Origin: Vibrio comitans
GTDB taxonomy: Bacteria > Pseudomonadota > Gammaproteobacteria > Enterobacterales > Vibrionaceae
Direction: 5' to 3'
NCBI GenBank assembly: GCA_024346835.1
Contig: AP024866.1
Span: 1,488,001-1,552,000 of the forward strand
DNA: 64,000 nt
Below the pieces are notes generated by a model, which was not told where the DNA came from, ran no database searches, and worked only from the letters and a program-made list of their open reading frames with translations. Within the stretch, counting starts at the first letter, position 1. Each line of letters begins with the position of its first letter. Shown here in pieces: positions 7,840 to 16,236 of the stretch. The translations under genes and the position numbers were made by a program.

Positions 7840-10482
7840 CTATGGTTTTGGAATAGCGGTTCGCCACTCTAGCCAAGTCGGCTCTGCTTGTTTATACAAG
7901 TAGAAAGAGCGCTCTTCTTCTGCCATTGGTAGTAAATTTTGCTCTTCCGGCGTAGTAAATGCGATACCACCCTTTAGAAGACTATCTACTGTGCCAGCTT
8001 TCACATTTGCACCGCTTAAGCCGATAGAGACGTCAAGACCTGAGACATTCCAGAACAGCGAGTTTTGTCTCACTAAATAGGCGTAGTCTTTGTCCACCTT
8101 AATAGTGATGATGACTCGATCTGCAAGCTCACCCAGTTGAACATCACTTACGTAACCGACTTCCATTTCGCGATAGAGGATAGGGGTATTCTTTGAAACC
8201 GAGCCTTTAACTTCACTTTGCAGATAAAAAGTCACGCCATCTTCTAGAGGAGCTTTCTTAAGCAGAGTAAACTGATTTTTTTTGGCACTTTCGTTACCAG
8301 GTTTAACTTCAATGCTAGGGATGATAGCACTGGCTAAATTCTTAACACCACTGAGGCTAATCTCTGGGCTCACTAGCCATAGTTGGGTTCCCTTAACCGC
8401 AATCTTGGAAACATACTCTGGGTAGATGCGCGCAAGCATTTCAACACCAGTCTTCTCAAATAGAGGAGAGACGAGAGTCACCTCACCAACATCCACACCT
8501 TGATATTTGAGCTTGGTTCCCTTGGTAACAGAGGCATTGTCACTGGCATTGATGCGAATGATTTTTCCAAACTGTCGTGCATCATCTTGATTTGGGTAAA
8601 GCTTATAGTGCTTGCCGAGTTTGCTCTCAACACCAGGCAGAGTATCAAAAGCGATTCCTCCTTGTATTACTCTAGCTAATGGGGCTGCTTTAACTGACAC
8701 GCCCGATAGACCTGCGTCGATTTCTACGCCTGAATGGTTCCAAAAAACAGTATTAGCGTTGATGAGGTGACGGTACTGGTTGTCGAGCTTTATTTTCACT
8801 TCCATGCCAGAGTGGCCTAACTGATAATCCAATACTTTTCCTACGACTAGATTTCTATAAAAGATAGGGGTGCCAACATTCACTGGAGGCATTTCAGAAG
8901 CCAGAAGGGAAATCACTTGGCTTCCAGATTTAGTGTGCTTGGCGAGTTCCGCCAACGCCTCACTCGCATAGAGTGTGTAGCTTGAGTTTATAGACTCATT
9001 ACCTTCTCGAATAAAGCTAATGCTTCCTGCTAACAGGTGCTGTAGGGGAGGCACGTTAACGTTCAGATTGCTTGCATCAAAACTTGCCGATACGGAACTT
9101 GATACAAAGAAGCGGTTTTTAGAGCGTACCAATGCGCGGTATTGAGCGTCAATCAGTACGTTAACCTTAACACCATGATCGTGTAATTGTGACGACGTAA
9201 CGTGACCAACCTGAATGCCCTTGTAAAGTACTGCTGAACCATTGGCCAGTCCAAAGCTATGCTCGGCCATCAAAGACAAAGCTAAGTTGCCGCTGTCTTG
9301 AGTATTAAGCTCGTCTTGTTTGACGGCTTTGAATGAGCGAGTAGCCTCTCCCTCACCAGGGAGTAAGGTCAAGAAATTGCCTGTTACAAAGTTACCTAGG
9401 TTTTCAACACCAGCCAATGACAGAGAAGCTTCTTCGAGTAGAAATTGAGAACCTGAATTCAGCAGATCGTGATAGGCAGGTTCAACCGTTGCTTGGGCGA
9501 TGATGTCCAGTCTATCCTTGCTAAGTTGAACATTGGTAATTTGACCGATTTCAATCCCTCGGTAAATCAGAGGGGCACCGGTTGGATTGATATTGTTGTC
9601 GTCTGGAAGGGTTATCTTAATGGGAATGCCTCGACCTGCCGTAGCTAGGTCAGGGTAGAGTCTAAACTCTGTATCAGATTCTACTCGAGTACCTTGAGCA
9701 GGAGAGTCAACAGCTATTCCGCCACCAATCAATGCAGCAAGGCTTTCAACCCTGACATCAACGCCATCAAAGCCGACTTTTGCATTGATGCCGGATACAT
9801 TCCAGAAACGACTTTCGCTAGTAATGATATGGTCATACTCTTCGTCTATATAAGCCCTTAGAACAACGGATTTACCATCTTCATCGAGATTGAAGCTATA
9901 AACCTCACCGATGGGTATTTTTCTAAATAGGATCTTAGAGCCTACGTTCACTGAGCCAAGGTCTTTACTTCTGAGGGTGAGGCGTAAACCTTCCGAACTA
10001 CCACTGTGTAAGTCTTGAGGGGCCTTAGATAGTGCGGTGAATGCCTTTGGTGGGTTATTAAACCCTTTGGTAGCACTTTGTATGGCGATGTAGTTGCCTG
10101 ACACTAGCGCATCTAATCCAGATACACCCGTTAGGCTGGCTGTTGGTTTAACTAGCCAAAATTGCGTGTCGTCTCCTAACAGTTGCAGCGCATCAGAATA
10201 GAGCTCGGCATCTACATAGATCCCATTGAGGTCTTCTGCCAACTCAAGCTTGCGCACCATCCCAACTTCCAACCCTTGAAAGCGTATCGTCGTTCTTCCT
10301 GCAATCAACCCTTGAGCATTGGCAAAATGAATACGAACTTGCTGGCCAGCTTCGCTGATGCTTTTGTACATTAGCCAGCCACCAAGCAGAAGCGCAACAA
10401 TAGGCAGGGCCCAAAGAGGTGAGAGTCCTGTGGAGCGCTTTACCTTTGGTTTAGGTAAGGATGAGTGATTTTGCTCTGTCAT
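7840..10482 (-). CDS. letB: LetB intermembrane lipid transport protein (seven MCE domains)
   Basis: An 880-residue inner-membrane-anchored periplasmic protein, like E. coli YebT/LetB at 877. After a short basic N-terminus there is one membrane helix (residues 20-40, PLWALPIVALLLGGWLMY), then seven MCE repeats, recognisable by endings such as GLDALVSGNY, SLAALIGGGIAV, ENLGNFVTGNF, PLQHLLAGSI, PLARVIQGGIAF, NLASAIIPSI and TVDSLLKGGIAF. LetB hexamers stack MCE rings into a tunnel that moves lipids between the membranes. Its ATG overlaps the letA stop by four bases, indicating translational coupling. Confidence 0.95.
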   Translation of the reverse strand: MTEQNHSSLPKPKVKRSTGLSPLWALPIVALLLGGWLMYKSISEAGQQVRIHFANAQGLIAGRTTIRFQGLEVGMVRKLELAEDLNGIYVDAELYSDALQLLGDDTQFWLVKPTASLTGVSGLDALVSGNYIAIQSATKGFNNPPKAFTALSKAPQDLHSGSSEGLRLTLRSKDLGSVNVGSKILFRKIPIGEVYSFNLDEDGKSVVLRAYIDEEYDHIITSESRFWNVSGINAKVGFDGVDVRVESLAALIGGGIAVDSPAQGTRVESDTEFRLYPDLATAGRGIPIKITLPDDNNINPTGAPLIYRGIEIGQITNVQLSKDRLDIIAQATVEPAYHDLLNSGSQFLLEEASLSLAGVENLGNFVTGNFLTLLPGEGEATRSFKAVKQDELNTQDSGNLALSLMAEHSFGLANGSAVLYKGIQVGHVTSSQLHDHGVKVNVLIDAQYRALVRSKNRFFVSSSVSASFDASNLNVNVPPLQHLLAGSISFIREGNESINSSYTLYASEALAELAKHTKSGSQVISLLASEMPPVNVGTPIFYRNLVVGKVLDYQLGHSGMEVKIKLDNQYRHLINANTVFWNHSGVEIDAGLSGVSVKAAPLARVIQGGIAFDTLPGVESKLGKHYKLYPNQDDARQFGKIIRINASDNASVTKGTKLKYQGVDVGEVTLVSPLFEKTGVEMLARIYPEYVSKIAVKGTQLWLVSPEISLSGVKNLASAIIPSIEVKPGNESAKKNQFTLLKKAPLEDGVTFYLQSEVKGSVSKNTPILYREMEVGYVSDVQLGELADRVIITIKVDKDYAYLVRQNSLFWNVSGLDVSIGLSGANVKAGTVDSLLKGGIAFTTPEEQNLLPMAEEERSFYLYKQAEPTWLEWRTAIPKP

Positions 10483-11753
10483 GAAAAAGTGTCACCAGTT
10501 GAGGTTGAATGCTTGTGAGTATGGTTTTTCCAAATCAAACGTGGATCTAAGGCATCTGCAGAAAACATAGTAAAGACGACCACGATGCCAAATGCGACCG
10601 CACCGTAGCCAGGTGTGAAATTAAGTACTTGTCCTCTATCGACTAAGGTTAGCATGATAGACATAACAAAGAGATCTACCATTGACCATTTACCTATCCA
10701 TTTCACTATATAAAACAGCATCATACGTTGTCTATGGAAAACGGAGCGCTTGAAATGAATACAAAGTAACAAATAGAGAATGCCGAGTATCTTGGCAACG
10801 GGGACCACAATACTGGCAATAAAGATGATGATGGCTATCACTAGCATGTCATTGTTTACTAGGGATATAACCCCAGAGAAAATCGTATCCTCGAGGCGAG
10901 CACCGTTGGTAAACAATATTGATATTGGAATCACATTAGCGGGAATTAGGGCAATAGTGGCAACGATAAGATAGGCCCAAGTGGCTTGGAGTGACTGCTT
11001 GGGCGTTCGCTTCATTTTGTTATGGCAACGTACGCAATGTTCTGTATCAGTTTGTACTAAATGGCACTGTGGGCAATCTTGTAGTTCATTTAGGTCTACT
11101 GTATCGCTAACTGGGCGCTCTAGACTTTGAATTTCATCTAGCCTTTGCCAATATTTTCTTGGGCTCACGCGCATGACTAATGCCAAGCATACCAGCTGCA
11201 GTACCACTAACACAGGAAGTGCTAAGCCAAAGATAAGGTCACTGTAATCGGTAAGTTTAAAACAGCAGATGGCGATACTGACGATGTATACGTCTATCAT
11301 CATCCAATGCTTAAGATGATAAATGCCATACATACTCCAGCGCATTAACGGGGTATTGTTCTTCTTTAGCGCCAGATTGCCTGTAAGTACACAAACGCAG
11401 TGAGCAAGTGGCACTAAGAAACCGCAAAAAAGCACTAGAAAGCCAACAAACGCAAAACCTTCATCTATCAGCAGAAATACGCCATCTAACAGTGTGGCAC
11501 TTATGTATTCGCCAAATAGGCGTATTGATAGAAAAGGATAAAGGACGACAGGGACAAAGAGTAAAAGCCCCACAGTGGCAAGGGCAACGTCTCCGGAGCA
11601 AGAGTGTCTGTGTCCACGATAGAGTTGCGTTTCACAGCGGGGACAATACGCATCTTGATTATCATTGATAGGCGTCGAAGACACGGCTAATCCGCAGCCC
11701 TGACATAGGCGCAGTTCGGAATTAGTAGTGATTGCATTGTGGATTGTGGCCAT
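10479..11753 (-). CDS. letA: LetA, PqiA-family inner-membrane partner of LetB
   Basis: A 424-residue polytopic membrane protein of the PqiA family. Two similar halves each start with a zinc-ribbon-like pair of CxxC motifs (CQGC and CPRC near residues 17-40; CPQC and CVRC near 228-245) followed by about four helices. In E. coli LetA works with the LetB tunnel in lipid transfer across the periplasm. The gene is first in letA-letB(-rsmF) and divergent from msrC, leaving a 179-bp intergenic stretch for both promoters. Confidence 0.94.
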   Translation of the reverse strand: MATIHNAITTNSELRLCQGCGLAVSSTPINDNQDAYCPRCETQLYRGHRHSCSGDVALATVGLLLFVPVVLYPFLSIRLFGEYISATLLDGVFLLIDEGFAFVGFLVLFCGFLVPLAHCVCVLTGNLALKKNNTPLMRWSMYGIYHLKHWMMIDVYIVSIAICCFKLTDYSDLIFGLALPVLVVLQLVCLALVMRVSPRKYWQRLDEIQSLERPVSDTVDLNELQDCPQCHLVQTDTEHCVRCHNKMKRTPKQSLQATWAYLIVATIALIPANVIPISILFTNGARLEDTIFSGVISLVNNDMLVIAIIIFIASIVVPVAKILGILYLLLCIHFKRSVFHRQRMMLFYIVKWIGKWSMVDLFVMSIMLTLVDRGQVLNFTPGYGAVAFGIVVVFTMFSADALDPRLIWKNHTHKHSTSTGDTFS

Positions 11754-11932
11754 GCAGTTTATCGTACCTAGATTATATCGACAGCTACGCTAGCACATTT
11801 ATTGGCGTAGATGGTTTAGATTCAATGATTTATCGGTTACAGTTTGCAGTATATACGCAATCTTGGATATTGAGTCCTATTGTGAAGGATTTCAAAGAGT
11901 TTGGTTACAATTTCAATACAGGTAACAAAAAA

Positions 11933-12406
11933 GTGGACATCAAAGACTACCAAAGAGTAACGCTACAGGTTGAGGCATTAATTAGCGGTGAAACTAACCT
12001 GGTTGCAAACCTAGCGAATATAAGCGCCGTACTAAATATGGAATTGGCGAATATCAATTGGGTGGGTTTCTATCTCAAAGAGGGCGATCAATTAGTGCTA
12101 GGGCCTTTTCAGGGTAACCCTGCATGCGTTCGTATCAATTGGGGTAAAGGTGTATGTGGTACAGCAGCTGCAACAAATACGGTTCAACGCATTAAAGATG
12201 TACACCAGTTTGAGGGGCATATTGCCTGTGATGCAGCCAGCAATTCAGAAATTGTTATTCCATTTTCAATCAATGGAGAGGTGGCTGGTGTTCTAGATAT
12301 TGACAGTCCACTACATGACCGCTTTAGCGAAATCGACGAACAAGGGTTAGTATTGTTGATGGATATGGTCGAAAAAATGCTCAATGAGCCAATTAACTCT
12401 AAGTAA
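11933..12406 (+). CDS. msrC: Free methionine-(R)-sulfoxide reductase (GAF domain)
   Basis: A cytoplasmic 157-residue GAF-domain enzyme that reduces free methionine-R-sulfoxide. The three family cysteines are present in NPACVRI, GVCGTAA and HIACDAAS, and the GAF end VLDIDSPLHDRF is intact. The frame is open upstream to 11732, but a GTG at 11933 with AGGT nine bases before it gives the normal family start (DIKDYQRVTLQ), and the upstream region overlaps the start of letA. In E. coli the same neighbourhood is prc-proQ-yebR(msrC)-yebS-yebT. Confidence 0.92.
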   Translation: MDIKDYQRVTLQVEALISGETNLVANLANISAVLNMELANINWVGFYLKEGDQLVLGPFQGNPACVRINWGKGVCGTAAATNTVQRIKDVHQFEGHIACDAASNSEIVIPFSINGEVAGVLDIDSPLHDRFSEIDEQGLVLLMDMVEKMLNEPINSK

Positions 12407-12505
12407 AGTACCACTCGGGAGTGGTTTTTACTTGTCATGTCTTTATAATAGCGCTGAATATTATTGAGAATCTCGCGCAAGAGTCGCGTTTAATCAGGAA
12501 CCCGC

Positions 12506-13135
12506 ATGGAAAACACCGAAAAATTAAAAACCAGTAAAGAAGTGATTGCTTATATTGCCGAATGCTTCCCTAAGTGCTTTACTTTAGAAGGCGAAGCTAA
12601 GCCACTGAAAATTGGTATTTTTCAGGATTTAGCAGAACGTCTAAGTGAAGATTCTAAAGTGAGCAAGACTCAACTTAGAGCAGCACTAAGACAATACACT
12701 TCATCTTGGCGCTACCTACATGGCGTTAAAGCTGGTGCGGTACGTGTTGACCTAGATGGCAACGACTGTGGCGTACTAGAACAAGAACATGTGGACCATG
12801 CGCAACAAGCACTTGCTGAAAGCAAGGCTCGCGTAGCGGCTCGCAGAAAAGAACAGGCTGATAAAGCCCGTGAAGAGCAAAAAGCAAAACGCGCTCAAGC
12901 TAAAAAAGCAGCTCCGGCTCGCAAGCCTAAGCCAAGAGCAGAACAACCTAAGCAAGCCCCAGTAGAAACACGCGCATTGAACAACGATGAAATTACTGTT
13001 GGTAACAATGTGAATGTTAACATGGGTAAAGGCAACATGGCTGCGACCATTGTTGAAGTAAACAAGGATGATGTGCGAGTGCAACTCAATAATGGCCTGC
13101 AAATGGTCGTTAAGGCGGAGCATCTTCGCGCTTAA
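12506..13135 (+). CDS. proQ: RNA chaperone ProQ
   Basis: A 209-residue global RNA-binding protein. Residues 1-115 form the FinO/ProQ domain ([32 protein letters not shown]); residues about 120-155 are a Lys/Ala/Arg-rich linker; residues about 160-209 are the Tudor-like C-terminal domain ([20 protein letters not shown]). It lies 18 bases before prc, as in E. coli, where ProQ binds structured 3' ends and affects osmoregulation and mRNA stability. The region 12407-12505 holds a likely promoter but no clear boxes. Confidence 0.95.
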   Translation: MENTEKLKTSKEVIAYIAECFPKCFTLEGEAKPLKIGIFQDLAERLSEDSKVSKTQLRAALRQYTSSWRYLHGVKAGAVRVDLDGNDCGVLEQEHVDHAQQALAESKARVAARRKEQADKAREEQKAKRAQAKKAAPARKPKPRAEQPKQAPVETRALNNDEITVGNNVNVNMGKGNMAATIVEVNKDDVRVQLNNGLQMVVKAEHLRA

Positions 13136-13153
13136 AAGGAGTTTATCCTGCGA

Positions 13154-15160
13154 ATGAAAATGCGTTCAAAGATTACGCTGATTGCAGCTAGCGTTATGCT
13201 AGCTGCCTCTGCAAATGCTGTCGAAGCAAACCTCACGGTAAAAGACTTACCTGTTCTCACCCCTGAAGTTCAGCACCAAACTGCTGCTAAACGAGTGACT
13301 TCACGTTTTACTCGCTCTCATTACAAGCAATTCAAATTAGACGACCAGTTTTCAGCAGAGATTTTCGATCGATATCTGAATATGTTGGATTTTAGTCGCA
13401 ATCTATTTACTCAATCTGAAGTAGATGGTTTTGATACCTATAGACCCCAACTTGATGATGCTCTAAAAGAGGGTGATAACACCATTGCCTTTGAGATGTA
13501 TAACATTTCAATGAGAAAGCGCTTTGAACGTTACGCGTACGCTCTTGAGCTACTTGATGATGAAATCAAGTTTGATGTTGATGAATCTATAGCGCTGGAC
13601 CGCAGTGAAGAAGCTTGGCCGACAGATTCAAAGGAAATTGATGAGTTATGGCGTAAGCGAGTAAAGTACGACGCGCTTAATTTGGCTCTGACTGACAAAG
13701 AATGGCCAGAAATCAAAGAGATTTTAACGAAACGCTACAACAATGCGATGAAGCGAATTTCACAATCTCAAAGCGAAGACGTGTTTCAGCTGTACATGAA
13801 CGCATTTGCTCGTCAGGTTGATCCTCATACTAGTTATCTTTCACCACGTAATGCCGATACTTTCCAATCAGAGATGAATCTATCTCTAGAGGGAATTGGT
13901 GCCGTGTTGCAGATGACGGATGATTACACGGTTATTCGCTCACTGGTTGCTGGTGGTCCTGCCGCTGGTAGTAAAGAGTTGGGTGAAGGCGATCGAATTG
14001 TTGGTGTTGGCCAAGATGGTAAAGAGATAGTCGATGTTATTGGCTGGCGTCTTGATGATGTCGTTGACCTTATCAAGGGACCAAAAGGTACCAAGGTTAA
14101 TCTGCAAATCTTGCCTGAAGGCAAAGATGCTAAAACACGCGTTGTTACTATCGTTCGCGATAAAGTTCGTTTAGAAGATAGAGCGGTTAAGTCTGAGATC
14201 ATAGAAAAAGACGGTAAAAAATTTGGCGTTCTTGAAGTACCAAGTTTTTACGTGGGACTTTCAAAAGATACAGACAAATTGATTACTGAGCTTAAAGAGA
14301 AGAATGTTGACGGCATTTTAGTGGACCTACGCAATAACGGCGGTGGTGCATTGAGTGAAGCAACCGCACTCTCTGGATTGTTTATCACCAGTGGACCAGT
14401 CGTCCAGGTTAGAGACAGTTATGGCCGTATCAATGTTAATGCAGACAACGGTAATGCCATTAGTTATGACGGTCCATTGACAGTTCTGGTTAATCGCTAC
14501 AGTGCGTCGGCGTCTGAAATTTTTGCTGCAGCTATGCAAGATTACGGACGTGCGGTTATTCTTGGCGAAAATTCGTTTGGTAAAGGCACGGTACAGCAGC
14601 ATCGCTCGTTGAATCATATTTACGATTTGTTTGACAACGAATTGGGATATGTACAATACACCATTCAAAAATTCTATAGAATTGACGGTGGTAGTACGCA
14701 AAACAAAGGCGTGATCCCAGACATTCATTATCCAACACCTATCGACCCTGCTGAAACAGGTGAGAGTGTGGAAGATAATGCACTACCTTGGGATAGCATT
14801 GAGCCTGCTAAGTACACTAAACTGAGTGACGAATCGGCACTGATCAAGAAATTGACTGACCAACATGTCAAGCGTATTCAAAATGACATGGAATTTGGTT
14901 TCATCGAAGACGATATAGTTCGCTATAAAGAAGAGAAGGACTCGAATGAGCTTTCTTTGAATCTTAAGACCCGTGAGCAAGAGTCTGAGAAACGCGAAGT
15001 ATTGCGCCTTGAGCGAATCAATGAGCGCCAAAAAGCGAATGGTGAAGAGGCCTTTAAATCACTCGACGATGTGCCAAGTGATTATAAGGCGCCAGATGCT
15101 TATCTTGATGAATCGATTTCAATCATGGTTGATATGTTATCAGATAGCTCAAACAGCTAG
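13154..15160 (+). CDS. prc: Carboxy-terminal processing protease Prc (Tsp)
   Basis: A 668-residue periplasmic S41 protease. A signal peptide (ITLIAASVMLAASANA) is followed by an N-terminal helical domain, a PDZ domain at about 230-310 (LEGIGAVLQ, VGVGQDG), and the S41 core with GGALSEATALSG, nucleophile Ser in YSASASEIFAAAMQDYG and Lys in GENSFGKGTVQQ. The C-terminal DUF3340-type helical part follows. Prc degrades SsrA-tagged and misfolded periplasmic proteins and regulates murein hydrolases. AAGGAG is upstream; a strong terminator follows. Confidence 0.96.
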   Translation: MKMRSKITLIAASVMLAASANAVEANLTVKDLPVLTPEVQHQTAAKRVTSRFTRSHYKQFKLDDQFSAEIFDRYLNMLDFSRNLFTQSEVDGFDTYRPQLDDALKEGDNTIAFEMYNISMRKRFERYAYALELLDDEIKFDVDESIALDRSEEAWPTDSKEIDELWRKRVKYDALNLALTDKEWPEIKEILTKRYNNAMKRISQSQSEDVFQLYMNAFARQVDPHTSYLSPRNADTFQSEMNLSLEGIGAVLQMTDDYTVIRSLVAGGPAAGSKELGEGDRIVGVGQDGKEIVDVIGWRLDDVVDLIKGPKGTKVNLQILPEGKDAKTRVVTIVRDKVRLEDRAVKSEIIEKDGKKFGVLEVPSFYVGLSKDTDKLITELKEKNVDGILVDLRNNGGGALSEATALSGLFITSGPVVQVRDSYGRINVNADNGNAISYDGPLTVLVNRYSASASEIFAAAMQDYGRAVILGENSFGKGTVQQHRSLNHIYDLFDNELGYVQYTIQKFYRIDGGSTQNKGVIPDIHYPTPIDPAETGESVEDNALPWDSIEPAKYTKLSDESALIKKLTDQHVKRIQNDMEFGFIEDDIVRYKEEKDSNELSLNLKTREQESEKREVLRLERINERQKANGEEAFKSLDDVPSDYKAPDAYLDESISIMVDMLSDSSNS

Positions 15161-15183
15161 TGTTGTTGAAAACTAAAATGAAT

Positions 15184-15210
15184 AGGTGGCTTATTAGCCA
15201 CCTTTTTTTA
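15184..15210 (+). terminator. Terminator of proQ-prc
   Basis: A perfect 8-bp stem AGGTGGCT/AGCCACCT with loop TATT is followed by a T-run, 23 bases after the prc stop. Confidence 0.93.
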
Positions 15211-15253
15211 TGTGGTTACTTTACGTCTCTGAATAGGTTTTGGAAATTTAAAG

Positions 15254-15269
15254 TGTGATTTAGATCAAA
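15254..15269. promoter_or_regulatory. Possible CRP/FNR-type site
   Basis: TGTGATTTAGATCAAA has one perfect CRP half (TGTGA-N6-TCA) and nine of ten FNR-box positions (GTGAT-N4-ATCAA against TTGAT-N4-ATCAA). It lies 64 bases before the ATG of the following gene. Which regulator binds, if any, cannot be told from sequence. Confidence 0.45.
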
Positions 15270-15332
15270 ATTCTTCGCATTATCGTAGAAGAGTACCTAA
15301 GCTTTAAATGTTTTGGGGAAAACTAAGGAATA

Positions 15333-15995
15333 ATGATGCGCAGAATTTTGTTTATCTTCTTCTTGGTCGCGCTACAGTCGTTTAGTGTTGGTGCTAGTGA
15401 AAATAAAGAACCGAGCTTTGATTATCCCTTCTTACTAGGGGAATGGTTTATTACCAATCCGGCACCAGAGTCAACACAGGATAACTTTTTAACTATCCGA
15501 TTAAGCTTTGACTCAAACTACTACTTCACAATAGATATTCAGAAGAAAGATTATTCGGTAGAACGCTGGGAAGGTCTGTACAACGCCAGTGACGATACCA
15601 TAGTACTTGGTCTGAATACGTCGACTCCCCAAATCTACGCGTACAAAACGACCCACAATCGCCTGAACCTTAATGGCATTACCTTTCATAAAGCGCTCTC
15701 GAAACCTTTAGCGGGTATTTGGTCGAGCCAGGTATTGGCAGGCGAGGATATTCTAGCCAGTAATGTTCAAAAGCTTGACCTGATACTTCAGCCTGATTTT
15801 GTGTTCATGTTTCGTGCTAGCGGAGAGCAGGGACAAGAGTCGATCAAGCGTGGCATCTATTACATAGAAAACGATCACTTGGTGTTGCTGTATGAAAACG
15901 GCGAAACACAATCTAGCTACAGTCTAAATGATGACACCTTGACTCTGTCTGGAACCGGAACCGATATGTACGCAGAATTAGCACGAATGCGATGA
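15333..15995 (+). CDS. Conserved hypothetical secreted protein
   Basis: A 220-residue protein with a signal peptide (MMRRILFIFFLVALQSFSVGAS). The mature part looks like two related beta-rich modules: FLLGEWFITNP..LTIRLSFDSNYYFTIDI with a threonine/asparagine-rich end, and AGIWSSQV..LDLILQPDFVFMFRA ending YSLNDDTLTLSGTGT. Each has the strand pattern of small lipocalin-like or META-like folds, but no family is firmly recognised. AGGAATA precedes the ATG. It sits between prc and pepN, flanked by terminators, so it is probably transcribed alone, perhaps from a promoter near the CRP/FNR-like site. Confidence 0.75.
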   Translation: MMRRILFIFFLVALQSFSVGASENKEPSFDYPFLLGEWFITNPAPESTQDNFLTIRLSFDSNYYFTIDIQKKDYSVERWEGLYNASDDTIVLGLNTSTPQIYAYKTTHNRLNLNGITFHKALSKPLAGIWSSQVLAGEDILASNVQKLDLILQPDFVFMFRASGEQGQESIKRGIYYIENDHLVLLYENGETQSSYSLNDDTLTLSGTGTDMYAELARMR

Positions 15996-16013
15996 ATATA
16001 GGTTCAAGAATAT

Positions 16014-16036
16014 GGCACCGTTTAGGTGCCTTTTTT
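16014..16036 (+). terminator. Rho-independent terminator
   Basis: GGCACC/GGTGCC stem with a 5-nt loop and six T, 18 bases after the stop at 15995. Confidence 0.92.
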
Positions 16037-16236
16037 ATGCTTTGAAGTTTAATTGGTTAACGATATTAATGAGTCGTATTAATTAAACAACTCTGGATGA
16101 GTGCTAAATAAACAACAGTCAGTACAAGGTGCATATCGCCTCTAATTTATTAAGTTCAAACGAGGGTAGTACTTGTAATTTTTTCCATAAACATAGACCC
16201 TAATCCCTCTACAACATCATTACATAGGAAGTAGGA

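Noticed and set aside
11732..11932. N-terminal extension of the msrC frame
   Set aside because: It overlaps the 5' end of letA and shows no family similarity; GTG at 11933 has a ribosome site.
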